64,000 bases of DNA from Amaranthus tricolor. Taxonomy: Eukaryota > Streptophyta > Magnoliopsida > Caryophyllales > Amaranthaceae. The stretch spans positions 24,542,673-24,606,672 of the forward strand of contig NC_080056.1 of NCBI RefSeq assembly GCF_026212465.1. Reading direction: 5' to 3'. The notes below the pieces were generated by a model, which was not told the DNA's origin, did not search any database, and worked only from the letters and a program-made list of their open reading frames with translations. Numbering within the stretch: the stretch's first letter is position 1; each line of letters begins with the position of its first letter. This document shows, one piece after another, positions 1-11,522 of the stretch. The translations under genes were made by a program, and so were the position numbers.

Positions 1-4
1 CAAA

Positions 5-664
5 ATGATTGAAAAAAATTCAAAGGAAATATATGGTTTGAGGGTAATCCCAGTAGATGTGTCTGAGTTTGAGGTGGATGATGATGAAAAAAGTTACATT
101 GTAAACTTGACTAATAAGACATGCCTTTGTGGAAGTTGGAATCTTATTGGGATCCCTTGCAAACATGCCATGGCTTGTATTCTTATTAGAAAATTAGATG
201 CTAGTGAATTTGTCCATGAGGCGTATCTTGTAGAAACGTATGCAAAGACGTATGGTCCTAAGTTTTATGGTATGCCTGGACGCGAAATGTGGCCGACAAC
301 TACATTAGCCCAACCTCTTCCTCCACCATTTCGAAAGATGCCTGGAAGGCCTAAAATAAGGAAAAGGAAAAAGGAAACTGATGAAGGTAAAGGAGGTAAG
401 AAGCCTGCAACTGCTGTTCGAGAATACAAGCAACGGAGATGTGGTAATTGTGGTGAGTTAGGTCACTACAAAAAGGGATGCAAGAATCCAACCAAACCAC
501 AGTCAACAAAGATGAGGTCAAAGGGTGGAAGGCCTAAAACGGGATCATCTTGTACTCAACTGTCCACACCAAGTGACATGCCTTGCTCCAGTAGTGATCA
601 ACTAATGACAAGTGCAACAGATGCAAGTACTACATATGTAATGGATGAACAAAGTCAAGTATAG
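5..664 (+). CDS. MULE (MuDR-type) transposase, C-terminal part
   Basis: This is the C-terminal end of a Mutator-like element transposase, the DDE enzyme that cuts and moves MULE DNA in the nucleus. The visible 219 residues hold a SWIM zinc finger at about residues 39-54 (CLC followed by PCKHA, the CxC...CxH pattern). A basic linker follows, then a CCHC zinc knuckle at about residues 145-158 (CGNCGELGHYKKGC) and a low-complexity Ser/Thr tail ending at a TAG stop. SWIM plus zinc knuckle is the usual C-terminal layout of plant MuDR/FAR1-like transposases. The reading frame is open at the left edge, so the catalytic domain and true start lie outside the window; the first ATG is not the real start. 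No stop interrupts the visible part. The family call is firm; whether the whole gene is intact cannot be judged. Confidence 0.85.
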   Translation: MIEKNSKEIYGLRVIPVDVSEFEVDDDEKSYIVNLTNKTCLCGSWNLIGIPCKHAMACILIRKLDASEFVHEAYLVETYAKTYGPKFYGMPGREMWPTTTLAQPLPPPFRKMPGRPKIRKRKKETDEGKGGKKPATAVREYKQRRCGNCGELGHYKKGCKNPTKPQSTKMRSKGGRPKTGSSCTQLSTPSDMPCSSSDQLMTSATDASTTYVMDEQSQV

Positions 665-1020
665 AGCTTCATAAGTATGTGTTGAATGTAATTTGTCAAT
701 TTAATGTAAGAAATGTATTAGTGTATCAAATGAACTCAAGAATGTACTATCAGTATTTGAAGTGTTATCAGTAATTGAACTGGATGTGCTGCTGTTTGAA
801 CTGATCAGTAATGTGCAGCAATGTGTACTATCAGTTTCTGTTTTTGAATCAAATCAGTAATGTGTACTAATAGCAAAACAGTAATGATCAGTTTTTGAAT
901 CAAATCAGTAATGTGAAGTTTTTGAATCAAATCAGTTTTTGAGTTAAGTTGAGTATGTGCAACAATGTGTTATTCATGAACTGATCAATGTGTTTGATTT
1001 TAACTGATCAATGTATTAAT

Positions 1021-1292
1021 GCAGCAACGTTTAGTGTTCAATGAACTAAGTTGAGTATATGCAGCATGTATACAAGTGAGCCATGTTTAGTGTTCATAAG
1101 TATGCAACTGAGTTGAGTATTTGAACTGATCAAGTAATGTAGTAATGCAGCAACGTTTAGTGTTCAATGAACTGAGTTGAGTATATGCAGCATGTATGCA
1201 AGTGAGCCATGTTTAGTGTTCATAAGTATGCAACTGAGTTGAGTATTTGAACTGATCAAGTAATGTATTAATGCAGCATGTTTAGTGTTCAA
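1021..1292. repeat. 126-bp tandem repeat, two full copies plus a partial
   Basis: Copy 1 (1021-1146) and copy 2 (1147-1272) begin with GCAGCAACGTTTAGTGTTCA and are nearly identical; a third copy breaks off after about 20 bases. The preceding stretch 700-1020 contains shorter degenerate pieces of the same words (AATCAGTAATGTG, GAACTGATCA). All of it lies between the MULE transposase stop and the convergent GRF gene, so it is probably the internal untranslated region of the transposon. Confidence 0.85.
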
Positions 1293-1543
1293 TGTTGAAA
1301 ATCAATGTTACAAACACAGCAAACACATCAGTTCATCAGTTCATCAACAAACATAACAAACATACACAGCACCACATCAAACACAAAATCATACACACCA
1401 AACACATCAAACAAAGGAAGCACAGAACAATACCTGCAAAGAAAATTAAATGGAAAAAATAAAAAGTTCATTCATTCATTCAGCATCATCATGTTACAAT
1501 ATCCAAATCAATCTTACAATTATGCTTAACTAGGTCCTAAACT

Positions 1544-1981
1544 TCAATTAGTACCCTTGATTAATACAAAAAACACCAACGGAAAACAAAACAAAAACCC
1601 TAATACAAAGCTTTTAATCTGACTGTAATGCTCCCTCTCATTCATCCATTTCTTCTTAAACATTTTAATTTCTGAAAATGCTTGTTCCTTTTCATGTTCC
1701 AAGCAACAAATTCTTGATGTCAAAACCTTGATTTCGGTTGCCAATTGTCGCTTCTCCTCCACAAGTTTGTTAGTGACTTCTCTTTGCCAAACAGTCATTT
1801 CAGGTTGATCAACCCACTTAAACTTTTTGCATCCCCTCCAATTTGTATCAGGATCATAAAATACGCAAGTCTTGAAGCTTCTTCCTGGATTTTCCTTGGT
1901 CCAAGAAACCCTCCTTGCAAAGGGAACTCCACACCCACATTTTTCAATTTTCGAATTTTCGCTACAAGAAGAAGAAGACAT
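1544..1981 (-). CDS. GRF-type zinc finger protein with coiled coil and C-terminal membrane segment
   Basis: A complete 145-residue reading frame. Residues about 13-56 form a GRF zinc finger: CGCGVPFARRVSW, then GRSFKTC, then W..CKKFKWVD, giving the conserved cysteine and GRxF pattern. A charged helical region follows (about 62-122, rich in E, K, Q and L heptads, probably a coiled coil), then a hydrophobic segment at about 125-141 that looks like a membrane anchor. Small proteins with GRF finger, coiled coil and C-terminal hydrophobic tail are common in plant genomes. GRF fingers bind nucleic acid in other families, but the role here is unknown. It is convergent with the MULE transposase and lies just inside the element's right end, so it is probably carried by the transposon. 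The start ATG at 1981 gives a natural N terminus before the finger. Confidence 0.7.
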   Translation of the reverse strand: MSSSSCSENSKIEKCGCGVPFARRVSWTKENPGRSFKTCVFYDPDTNWRGCKKFKWVDQPEMTVWQREVTNKLVEEKRQLATEIKVLTSRICCLEHEKEQAFSEIKMFKKKWMNEREHYSQIKSFVLGFLFCFPLVFFVLIKGTN

Positions 1982-2270
1982 TCCAAAATAATTGCAAAAA
2001 ATTGGGTTCTTTTACTGATTTACTGATTCGAAATCAAGGAGAAAGAAATGAAGAAGAACATTGATTTAAGGTTTTCGAAATGAAGGAAAATGGAGCAGCT
2101 CAAGAATTAGGGTTTTCGAAATCGCTCAGAAGAAGAAGAAGGAAGCGTTTAGTTAGAAATTTTCGAATGAAATCGCTGAAATGAAATAAGAAGGAAAGGC
2201 TTAATACATCACGTGACATGCACGTGATGGTCAACGTCAGTTTCAACGGTCAATCACTAAGAAACTGTTA

Positions 2271-2375
2271 ATAGGTAGTCTTTTGCAAAGAATACTTTAA
2301 ATAAGGTAGTTTTTTGCAAAAAAATTTACAAAAGGTAGTTTTTTGCAAAGAAGGGTACAGAAACGGTAGTTTTAA
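2271..2375. repeat. Four ~30-bp repeats at the right end of the MULE-like element
   Basis: GGTAGT followed by a T run and GCAAA recurs at about 2274, 2305, 2334 and 2365, spaced 29-31 bp. The array sits upstream of the GRF gene and next to the AT array, where the right terminus of the MULE would be expected. It probably represents repeated terminal or subterminal sequence; the matching left end is outside the window. Confidence 0.55.
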
Positions 2376-2391
2376 ATAATTTTCTCATATA

Positions 2392-3057
<666 letters not shown>

Positions 3058-3627
3058 CATCATTATATAAAATCATGAAAAAAAAATGAACATGCTTTTT
3101 ATAAAATGTTTTCATCACGAAGACTTACCAATCAAAGGTCAAAAGGCTAGGATTATGAACACTTGAACACTAAAACCAATCGTTGAATTATTCTCATTTT
3201 CTCCCTTTTATTTTCTCAAATTTTGAATGAAATGATAGGAAAGTGAAGAGAAATATTTGAATTTTTTTTCTAATAACAATCACATTCATGTGCATACTTA
3301 AAGTTTCATAATGCCTAGCTTTAAAAAACTTAAGTTTATACCTATAAAACGGATTTAGGGAGGAGTTACATAAACTCCTCTACCAAACCCATACAACCGG
3401 CTTACCCCCATATACCCCATCTATTTTTTTGTATTAATTTATATAAATTTTTCGATTAATTTGTAAGACTGTAAAATACGTTATGCTATAAACTTATTAC
3501 GCGACGAAACACACACACAACAAAACTTACACGATGACCGAGTTAAAATATACGTTTTTTATATATTTTAATCTTCTGAATAATTTAAATAATTATTTAT
3601 TTTGATAATATATTAATGGGGTGTTAC
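3058..3627 (-). other. Unresolved insertion; LTR-like end TGTAACACCCC
   Basis: No coding sequence. Read on the minus strand the segment starts at 3627 with TGTAACACCCCATTAATA and abruptly interrupts the RNase H part of the copia pol gene on its right. A TGTAACACCCC start resembles the beginning of many plant gypsy LTRs. The left boundary and any partner LTR were not found. Confidence 0.35.
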
Positions 3628-6105
3628 AATAATGTACATCCGAAAATCCAACTAAAGCAAAATCGCTATTTACTAGGTTACCATAAGCAAAAGTCTTTAG
3701 TCCTACGTAGTTATCTAAAAATTCATTTAACCGCTGTTAAATGAGAATCTTATGGGTTAGCTTAAAAACGTTTACACAAGCAGACACTATACATAATATC
3801 TTGAAGACTAGAAGTTAAATGTATTGATGAATAGATCATACCTATATATGAAGTTTGATTATTGGTCTTACCATTAAGATCTTGATTTAAGCTAATTGCT
3901 GCATTCATAAGAGTATTTTCACTTTGGCACTGGTCCATATTATATTACTTTAGATGATATTTGACATACTTTGAAAAATACATAAATCATTCTTCTTTCA
4001 CTTTATTTGAAGTCCAAGAAAGAAAGTTAAGTCTCCCGTCATGCTCATTTCAAACTCTTTGCACATTATCTCATTTCAAATCTTTACCTTTAGTTTTAAT
4101 AAAAAGTTTTTTATTAATTTTATCTCGTTGAAAGGTATTCTCAATTACATGTGAGCTAAAGCTATCATACCAATCTCTTGGAGCTTGTTTCGAAACGTAT
4201 AATGCTTTCTTTAATTTGAATACATGATTAGGCAGATTAGCATTTTCAAATCTAGGGATTTGTTTAACATAGACTTCATGTAAATAGATATTTAAAAAAG
4301 GACATTTTACATCCATTTGATATAGCTTTATATTCCCGAGCAACAGTAAGTTCTGGTTATCTTTCCAAGTCTTGAGCATTTTTCTCTTAATCGGGTTGTG
4401 AGTATTCAATTTGCTCAATTATACGGACGTCTTAAGACTTTGTATTTGATCTTCCATATTATTCTTTCCATCTTTAACTTCTTCGGCATCTTCTTCTTCA
4501 CTTTTGTCATCAAAGTGCTAATTAAGATTTAAGTCATTAAATCCATCACTTAATATACCATTATCAGATTCCTGAAATATAATATGTATGCTTTCTTCAA
4601 CCACATTTGTAAATTTATTTAGTACTCAATAAGCCTTACTATTTAATGAATATCCTAGGAAGATACCTTCATCACTTTGAGCATCAAATTTACCAAGATT
4701 TTCTTTTCCATTGTCATTAATAAAACACTTGCATTCAAATGGTCTAAGATACGATATATTAGGTTTGCTTCTTTAAATAGCTCATTAGGAGTTATCTTTA
4801 ATATGGGTCTAATAAGACATCTATTTAGAGCATTATTAGCTGTAGTAACTGCTTCAGCCCAATAGTGTTTAGCTAATCCAATTTCAATAAACATAGTGCT
4901 AGCCATTTCTTCCAAATTGCGAATTTTCCTTTCAACCACACCATTTTGTTGAGGTTTCCTAGGTGTTAAAAAGTTGTTAGTTATACCATTTTTTTTCACA
5001 AAAGAAATCGAAGCCTAATTGATCGAATTCATTCTATGATCACTTCTAACCGAAACAATTGGAAGATTCAGTAGCATTTGCATCTCTTCACAATGCTTTG
5101 AAAATATTTTTAAAGCTTCTTCATTTTCATTCAAAATTTGATCCCACGTAAATCTTGAAAAATCATCAACTATGACTAATATATAAGACTTACCTCTTAT
5201 GCTCCTTACACGCATTGGTCCACATAAGTCAAGGTATAGAAGTTCATATGGCCTTGTAGTACTTACCATTTTTTAAGGTTTAAAAGAACTACTTACTTTT
5301 TTTTTCCTTGAATACATGCATCACATGAAGGACTTTGTTTTTAGTCAAGGATTGGAAGTCCCTTAACCAAATCTTTATTAGCTAATTCATGCATGGCGTG
5401 CATATTGATGTGGTCAACCCTTCTATGCGATAGGTTTAGATCATCTATTGTAGCTTTTAAACAGTTAAAATTTTCAGCCGCAATTTCGTTGATATGTAAA
5501 GCATAAACATTATCATGTCTAAGAGCTGTAATGAATATATCTCTTGTGTTAGAAATGTTGGCAACACATTTTTCTTAATCAAAGATTACTTGATTACCTT
5601 TATCACATAATTAAGAAACACTAAAGAAGTAAAATTTAAGTCGTTGACCAAATAAACATTATCAATAGATTTTGAAGAATCCTGACCAACCTTATTGATG
5701 CCTATAAACTTGAATTTACCTTTGTCGCCTAGACTAATAGAACCATTATATTTTTCTTTTATTTCAGAAAATAATGAAGCTTTACCACTCATATGTCTCG
5801 AACATCTAATATCCAACAACCATTTTTGTTTTACATACGAAAAAAAAATTAATCTTTCTCAACCTTTGTTTGTGAGCCATGTTGCAAATTGGGGTGCGTA
5901 CTTGGGACGGACCATGTTTGGTGGTCTAGTTCCCTTTGAAATCTATACCGCCTTAATTGTTCTCATAGTTTAATAGGAAAGGTGTTCTTAATAATATAAG
6001 CATCCTTATATCTGTATGGACATGCAAACCTTAGATGAAAATTATTGTCTTGACAATAGTCTAAAGATCTTGTAAGCATTTCAGATTGTTTTCTAGAAAC
6101 TGTTA
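3628..6105 (-). pseudogene. Decayed Ty1/copia pol gene (SIRE-like)
   Basis: On the minus strand the remnants occur in the order expected for copia polyprotein. A protease region lies near 5800 (CSRHMSGKASLF). The integrase core is at 5270-5015 (LDLCGPMRV, VIVDDFSRFTW) and 4999-4655 (QQNGVVERK, HYWAEAV), followed by a linker. Reverse transcriptase is at 4418-4071 (YQMDVKCPFLN, KQAPRDWY), and RT/RNase H continues in broken frames to about 3630 (GDLTFF-like, HLTAVK). Several stops and frameshifts separate the pieces, part of the N-terminal RT appears deleted, and no LTRs of its own are visible. The closest recognisable lineage is SIRE/Maximus, by likeness to the intact copy at 21.8-32.5 kb. Both ends are cut by LTR-like sequence (3627 and 6106), so this is one of the oldest layers here. 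It is not functional. Confidence 0.85.
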
Positions 6106-6397
6106 TGTAATAGACTCGAAATTCCCAATTTTAATAATTTACAATTAAATCTTAATTCATTCAGTTTAATTTCTAATTCTTGATTATTAAGTACCGACCT
6201 TATTTCTAAAAATTTATATCCCAACTAATCATTTTTCTTTATTTGATTTCTTGATATAATTTTCCAATTCTTATCTTGTCGATTTTATTTCTGATTTAGT
6301 TTTCAAGTTCTTTACTTTCTTTTTCTCGTCTGATTTGTTAAATTAATCCGAATACAAAATTTGAACTTTTTTTATTTTCAAAATATTTTTTATGAGC
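6106..6397 (+). other. LTR-like sequence, start TGTAATAGACTCG, cut by the LINE
   Basis: Noncoding, AT-rich. It begins TGTAATAGACTCGAAATTCC where the copia pseudogene breaks off and looks like the start of a plant gypsy LTR. The LINE is inserted at 6398-6410, so the rest of this older LTR should lie at 21118-21767 and beyond. The assignment is inference from texture and position. Confidence 0.35.
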
Positions 6398-6553
6398 CCA
6401 AAGGTTTAATATTTTTTTTGGCAATTAAAGATTTTATTACCAAAAGCACACTCCCTTAAACGCGGAGAGGGGGAGAAACAAAACCCAAACAAGGGAGAGT
6501 CAAACAAACAAGCACACCAAACAGAATCAACACAAAGAAACAACAAACAACAA

Positions 6554-8528
6554 TTACACAAGAAGAATATGTTTCTGTTTATCAGAAAGCCGAGCTGCAA
6601 CATTGAAGATCACCATCCACCCAAGTTGTTTCTCATCCATACACTTTCCCCCAAAGATTTTGACATTTCTTTGGAACCACACATGATAGATGATCTCTGC
6701 CCAGGACATAGCAATGACAAGAGCCTTGGTATTACGTTTCTTCTTACTCAACTGATTCATAATATGAACATCTTGAGCACGGAAGTCGGCCAATGAAAGT
6801 CACTACAAACGAAGGCTTTTACCTTCCAAATAAACACACAATCCCCAAACAAATGATCTCTAGTCTCAGGAACATCATTACATAGCCTACACATAGAATC
6901 CCAAGACATCCCCCACTTCCGCAATTTATGAATAGTAGGAAGCCTACTAAGGATAGCTTGCCACATGCACACCACACTCCTAGGAGTCGCCTTATTTTTA
7001 CACCAAATAGCCCTCCAAGGAACCTTAGGATATTGCCCTAATAATTTCTTGTAAGAAATCTTCATACTAAAATGACCATGAGGAGCATAATCATTCAAGT
7101 CTTGTAAATTCACTACCAAATCCCTGCTATCAATTATTTTTGCAAGCATCCAAGAGGCTGTGCTAGGAACAACATAACTAAAAAAATCTGAGTGTTTGAG
7201 ATAGTAATCATTAATCTACCGAATCCAAAGCCTATCCTTCTTTTGGGCAAAGGACCATAGACTCTTCAACATGGCATCCTTATTCCAAAGATCCAACCAA
7301 CTCAAATTAAGACCTCTACAAGACTTTGGTAGGCAAACGTGACTCCAAGCTACATGAGGTTCAGCTTCAGAATCTTGACCACCACTCGAAATAAACTTAT
7401 TACACCCAGCTTCAACCATCTGGATAATTTTTTTTGGTAGGATAAAGATTTGAGCCCAATAGGAATGCATACTCTGAATAACACTTCAGACAAGCTGAAT
7501 TCTACGGGCCAAAGAAAGAATCCTAGTAGCCTAGTGATTAATTCTACTCGTAATTTTCTCCACCAATACTAAGCAATCCTGAATACCAAGCCTTTTTGCA
7601 GATAAAGGGACCCTAAGATACCTATAAGGAAGAACACCCTTAGGAACTTGACTAGCTTGAACAAGCCTAAAACTCATAGCGTCATCTACACCAGCAACAT
7701 AGAGAGCACTCTTGCGTTTATTAATAGAAAGACCAAAAACCATAGAAAAATCATATAGAACAAGATTCAAGGCATGCATAGAAGGAAGATTAGCTTTAAG
7801 AAAAACAAGAAGATCATCAGCAAATAAAAGTTCCATGACCTCTGAGCACTTACACTTAGGATGGAAATGATATCGCCTTTCTTCCTCTTCAAACATCTAT
7901 TGAAATACTCCATAGAGAGAGCAAAAAGAAAAGGAGAAATTGGGTCCCCTTGGCAAAGCCCCTTCTGAGCTCTGAAAGGAATACCAGGAAATCCATTGAT
8001 CAAAATAGAATACGAAACAGTAGATACACAACTCATCACCCAATTGATAAATGGAGAAGGAAAAATCATCTGCTGCATAACACACTTAAGAAAAGACCAC
8101 TCAACAAAATCATACGCGTTCGCCATATCTACTTTATAACCTTGAATAAGATCAGTAGCAAGCAAAATGTTGTCACAGATTTGCCTACCAGGAATAAAGC
8201 CTGACTAAGCAGGACCAACAAGATGAGGAATAACTTTCTAGAGTCTAGCCGTAAGAATCTTAGCAATAATTTTGTAAAGCACATAGCAACAAGAGATTGG
8301 CCGAAAATTCTTTAGCTTTGAGGCATTAGAAATCTTCGGAACAAGAGTGATAGAAGTAATGTTTATAGGAGAATACATAGCACCATCATTAAAGAAATGC
8401 AAAATAGCCGTATAAACATCCTCCTTTATAATATCCCAAGCTTCTTTAAAAAAGTGTAAGCTAAAGCAATCAAGACTAAGACTCTTGGACTCATCAATAT
8501 CGCTGAGAGCATCATCAATATCAGCCCT
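6554..8528 (-). pseudogene. LINE ORF2, 3' half: reverse transcriptase and zf-RVT domain
   Basis: Minus-strand continuation of ORF2 after the gypsy insertion. From 8528 leftwards: the RT N-terminal part (LVPKISNASKLKNFRPISCC, GFIPGRQICDN), the palm (VDMANAYDFVEW), QGDPISPFLFAL, and the catalytic FADD box (ELLFADDLLVF at about 7830). A connecting region follows (7470-7216), then the zf-RVT zinc-binding domain (7149-6757; ATPRSVVCMWQAI, CRLCNDVPETRDHLF, HxxxxC-like). The C-terminal tail runs to about 6554. The frame changes at about 7900, 7530, 7210 and 6790, and stops occur at about 8210 and 8240. The enzyme would copy LINE RNA at a nicked target; this copy cannot. Confidence 0.9.
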
Positions 8529-8533
8529 GCTAA

Positions 8534-9328
8534 TGCACCAAATTCAGGTGTAGAATTATCAAGCCAGCCCATAAAAACTAAGTCAGGAGAGCTTGATAAG
8601 TGTTCTGAGGCCATCAAAGGATCACAGCCCATGAAGAAGTGTTCTGAGGCCATTAAACCATGAAGGCAAGCCTACAAGTCCTCCAAGGAGAAATTGCTGA
8701 AGCACTTATAAACTAGGAGATTCATGGACTCAAAAAGATGATCACACTCTTGGTCAATAAGTCCACAGAATGATCAAGGAAGTAAGGGAGAACTTACTTA
8801 GCTTAGATCCTTGTTTTATTTCAGCCTATGTAAAGCTTAGAGTAGTTGTTAAGATAGGAAAGTTGGCCTTTGTTAATAATGTCCCCAACGGCTAATAGCC
8901 TTTGTTAATAACAACCTCATCGGCTAATAAGGGGGCAAATCATAAGGAGGCAAATCTATATATGGGGCCTCTTATTTTGTAAAAGCTCAGTTTTGATTGC
9001 AATACAATTTTCTTCATCTTCACTTTCATAAGTTGGGTGATTCAACTAGGAAGTGAGTGATTCTTGGATGTGCGTGAGTGAAGCCACATTCAAGAATTAT
9101 AGGATCATTCAATCTAGGGAGTGAACCTAGAAAGAATAGTTCAAGGGAAGGGGCTGTCTTGACAAGTGAAGCCAGACATCCTCAGTCCAAACCCACAATC
9201 AGGCACATTGAGGTTGTTTATGATCAAGAAGGTAACCTTTGGCATATTCTTTGAACAAGATCTTGCAAAGCATTTAGAAAAGGGTTGCAACGTGAAGATT
9301 CACTGATTTCCCTGACCAAATTAGTGCA
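8534..9328 (+). repeat. 5' LTR of the gypsy element
   Basis: Starts TGCACCAAATTCAGG and ends AAATTAGTGCA. It matches the 3' LTR at 17612-18382 along its length, with small indels and substitutions. The end is fixed by the primer-binding site two bases downstream. Confidence 0.93.
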
Positions 9329-9331
9329 AAT

Positions 9332-9343
9332 TGGTATCAGAGC
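9332..9343 (+). other. Primer-binding site, initiator tRNA-Met type
   Basis: TGGTATCAGAGC, two bases after the 5' LTR, is the standard plant retrotransposon primer site complementary to the 3' end of initiator tRNA-Met. Confidence 0.9.
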
Positions 9344-9664
9344 CACGTTCAGGAACAAGGGTAGTCGATACATACAGGATTAGCCACATACAAATTTTGG
9401 TAAGAACGTTCTACCCTTGTGTAGAATAGAAAATTCGGCGTGAAATCAGGTAGTTCTGTGCGAATTTCATTCTAAGTAATCAGTATTTGTACTTTTAATT
9501 CAAAATAATCAAAAGTTTGTGTTTGTGTTAGGGTTTAAACGTGGACACACAAGAACATACAAAAAAAGAATCTGATTCTAAGGTTTGTTCTATATTTTTT
9601 TCTAGAAATTTGTTAAGTAATTCTCTTGTTTTTGCATATTCCTGATTCATTGTTGTGTATTAAA

Positions 9665-10953
9665 ATGGATTTAGAAGAAAGGTTTGCCCAAATCACCATC
9701 TTAATGCAACAGTTAACGCAAGAATTTGCTAATTTGACTACCCCACAAAATGAGAGGGCTAACACTGACCCTCATACACCACAACCTCGGACTCATGAAG
9801 ATAGGAATCTTATAATTTATAGGTTATACTTTGATGGACATTCTACTAACCCCGGGGATTATCTGGATCGGGAAGCCAGCAAGGAGAAGGTATGTGCCAC
9901 CAACATATAGACAACAATTATTTGTACAATGGAATGCTTTAACTCAAGGCAATAGATCTGTGTCAAGTTATATCCAAGAGTGGGAAAGGTTCTCTGTACA
10001 GTGTGATGTGCAAGAATCTGAGGAAATGAGAGTAGGGAAGTTTCTGGCAGGGTTGACAGAAGACTTGAGGGAAAAAATAGAACTGATCCCAAATCTCACA
10101 GTCACCTTAACATGTAATCATGCCTTAACCTTGGAGAAATACTCAAAGAAGAAAGGGAGTTAGAATGCTAACACTAATTACAATAGGGGAGTAACTAGTA
10201 TCCAGAAGACAACTACTAATCAACTTAATCTTGCTAAAACCAATCCATTAGGGGAGACTACTAGGAGTAAGGTGAACCCTCCAAGTAAAAATGTGGTCTG
10301 TTTTAAGTGTCATGGCCATGGTCACTACAAGAATGAATGTCCAAACAGTAGGGCTTTTACTATACAAGAGTGGAGAGAATTCAAGAAGTTGAAAGACCTA
10401 AGGCTATGTTATTTTCCATCAATGGAAGAGAAGAAGAAGTGTGGCCTAAGACTAGAGAGGAGGATGATGATGGGTCTTATAAGGGTGAATGAAAATGGGG
10501 TGTTGACAAGATATAAAACAGACTCTGAAGAGATTAAGGAAGAGGAGAGGGAATAGCTGCACCCTGAGATTGAGATGCACACATTCATACTCAGAAAGAA
10601 TTTTCACACCACATCTAAAACAAAGAAGTCAGATCAGAGGGAGTCTATTTTCCAAACCAAGTGTAGGATCAAAGGCAATATTTGTGATTTGATTATAGAT
10701 GGAGGGAGTGAGACTAATTGTGTTAGTCAGGATTTGGTTCAAGAACTGAAGATCCCTACCCAGGCACACCCTCATCCCTACAAACTAAAATGGTTAGATC
10801 AGAAAACTAGTGGGTTAGTAGACAAACGAAGCTTAATCAGTATCAGTATAGGTACTTATGAAGACCAAGTCTTATGTGATGTGTTGGACATGAGTGCATG
10901 TCATGTGTTGTTAGGCAGGCCTTGGTAGTATGATAGAAGGGCCACTCATGATG
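9665..10953 (+). pseudogene. Gypsy gag and aspartic protease, broken
   Basis: The gag start MDLEERFAQI lies at 9665. A frame change at about 9860 joins it to the gag core (QWNALTQGNRSVSSYIQEWE, FLAGLTEDLREKI), and stops follow near 10163. A CCHC zinc knuckle is at about 10305-10340 (CFKCHGHGHYKNEC). Retropepsin is at 10665-10928, with the catalytic triad written as IDGG and the flanking CHVLLGRPW motif that closes this domain in plant gypsy elements. A TAG directly after GRPW interrupts the frame before the hAT insertion at 10962. Gag would form the particle shell and the protease would cut the polyprotein. At least three disabling changes show that this copy is inactive. Confidence 0.85.
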
Positions 10954-10980
10954 GGTAAACTTAGGCATGGCCACGGTCCA

Positions 10981-11165
10981 GGTTGGACCGGTTTCGTTCC
11001 GGTTCCATCCGGTTCCGGTTCCACCCGGTTCCGGTTCCATTTGGAACCTGTCGCGAACTGTTCCGGTTCCGGTTCCGGTTCCGGGCGGTTCCACACGGTT
11101 CCTTGGCGGTTCATGAGGCGGTTCCGGCGGTTCCAACTCACGGGACGGGCGGGTCGGACCATTGG
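10981..11165. repeat. hAT left subterminal GGTTCC repeat array
   Basis: Dense repeats of CCGGTTCC/GGTTCC, much richer in GC than the surrounding AT-rich DNA. In Ac, transposase binds clustered subterminal hexamers, so these may be the equivalent binding sites. They also create spurious Pro-Glu-Arg reading frames on both strands. Confidence 0.85.
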
Positions 11166-11522
11166 TTCCATTTTTTTTTCTTTAAATATTTGTATAATAA
11201 AAAAATACTATAATATCGCGGACGTACCTTTGATGATTACTTGATTATTAGCGAAATTCATTGCATGTCAAGTTGTCATCGTTATTGAAATATTTACTAA
11301 AAAGAATGGAAAAAAATAAATTAATAAGAAACGAATCAATGATAATGTCGATAAAGATGATTAATAAAAAAAGAGGGAGAAAATGGACTTGAACCTAGTA
11401 CCCAAAGGAATACTAAGCTGCCTACGTATCCCGAAGGAATCAAAGCCCACGTAGTTCTTTGTCATACCTTTTATTTATAGTTGTTGAATGTTGATTTATC
11501 GTTGTCGCTTGTCGGATTGATC

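Noticed and set aside
1021..1292. Repeat array considered as CRISPR
   Set aside because: Plant DNA, long direct tandem units without spacers.
9332..9343. tRNA-like sequence TGGTATCAGAGC
   Set aside because: Only a primer-binding site complementary to tRNA; no tRNA cloverleaf anywhere in the window was recognised.
10843..11244. Pro/Glu/Gly-rich frames on both strands
   Set aside because: Produced by the GGTTCC subterminal array of the hAT element; same for 14383-14798.
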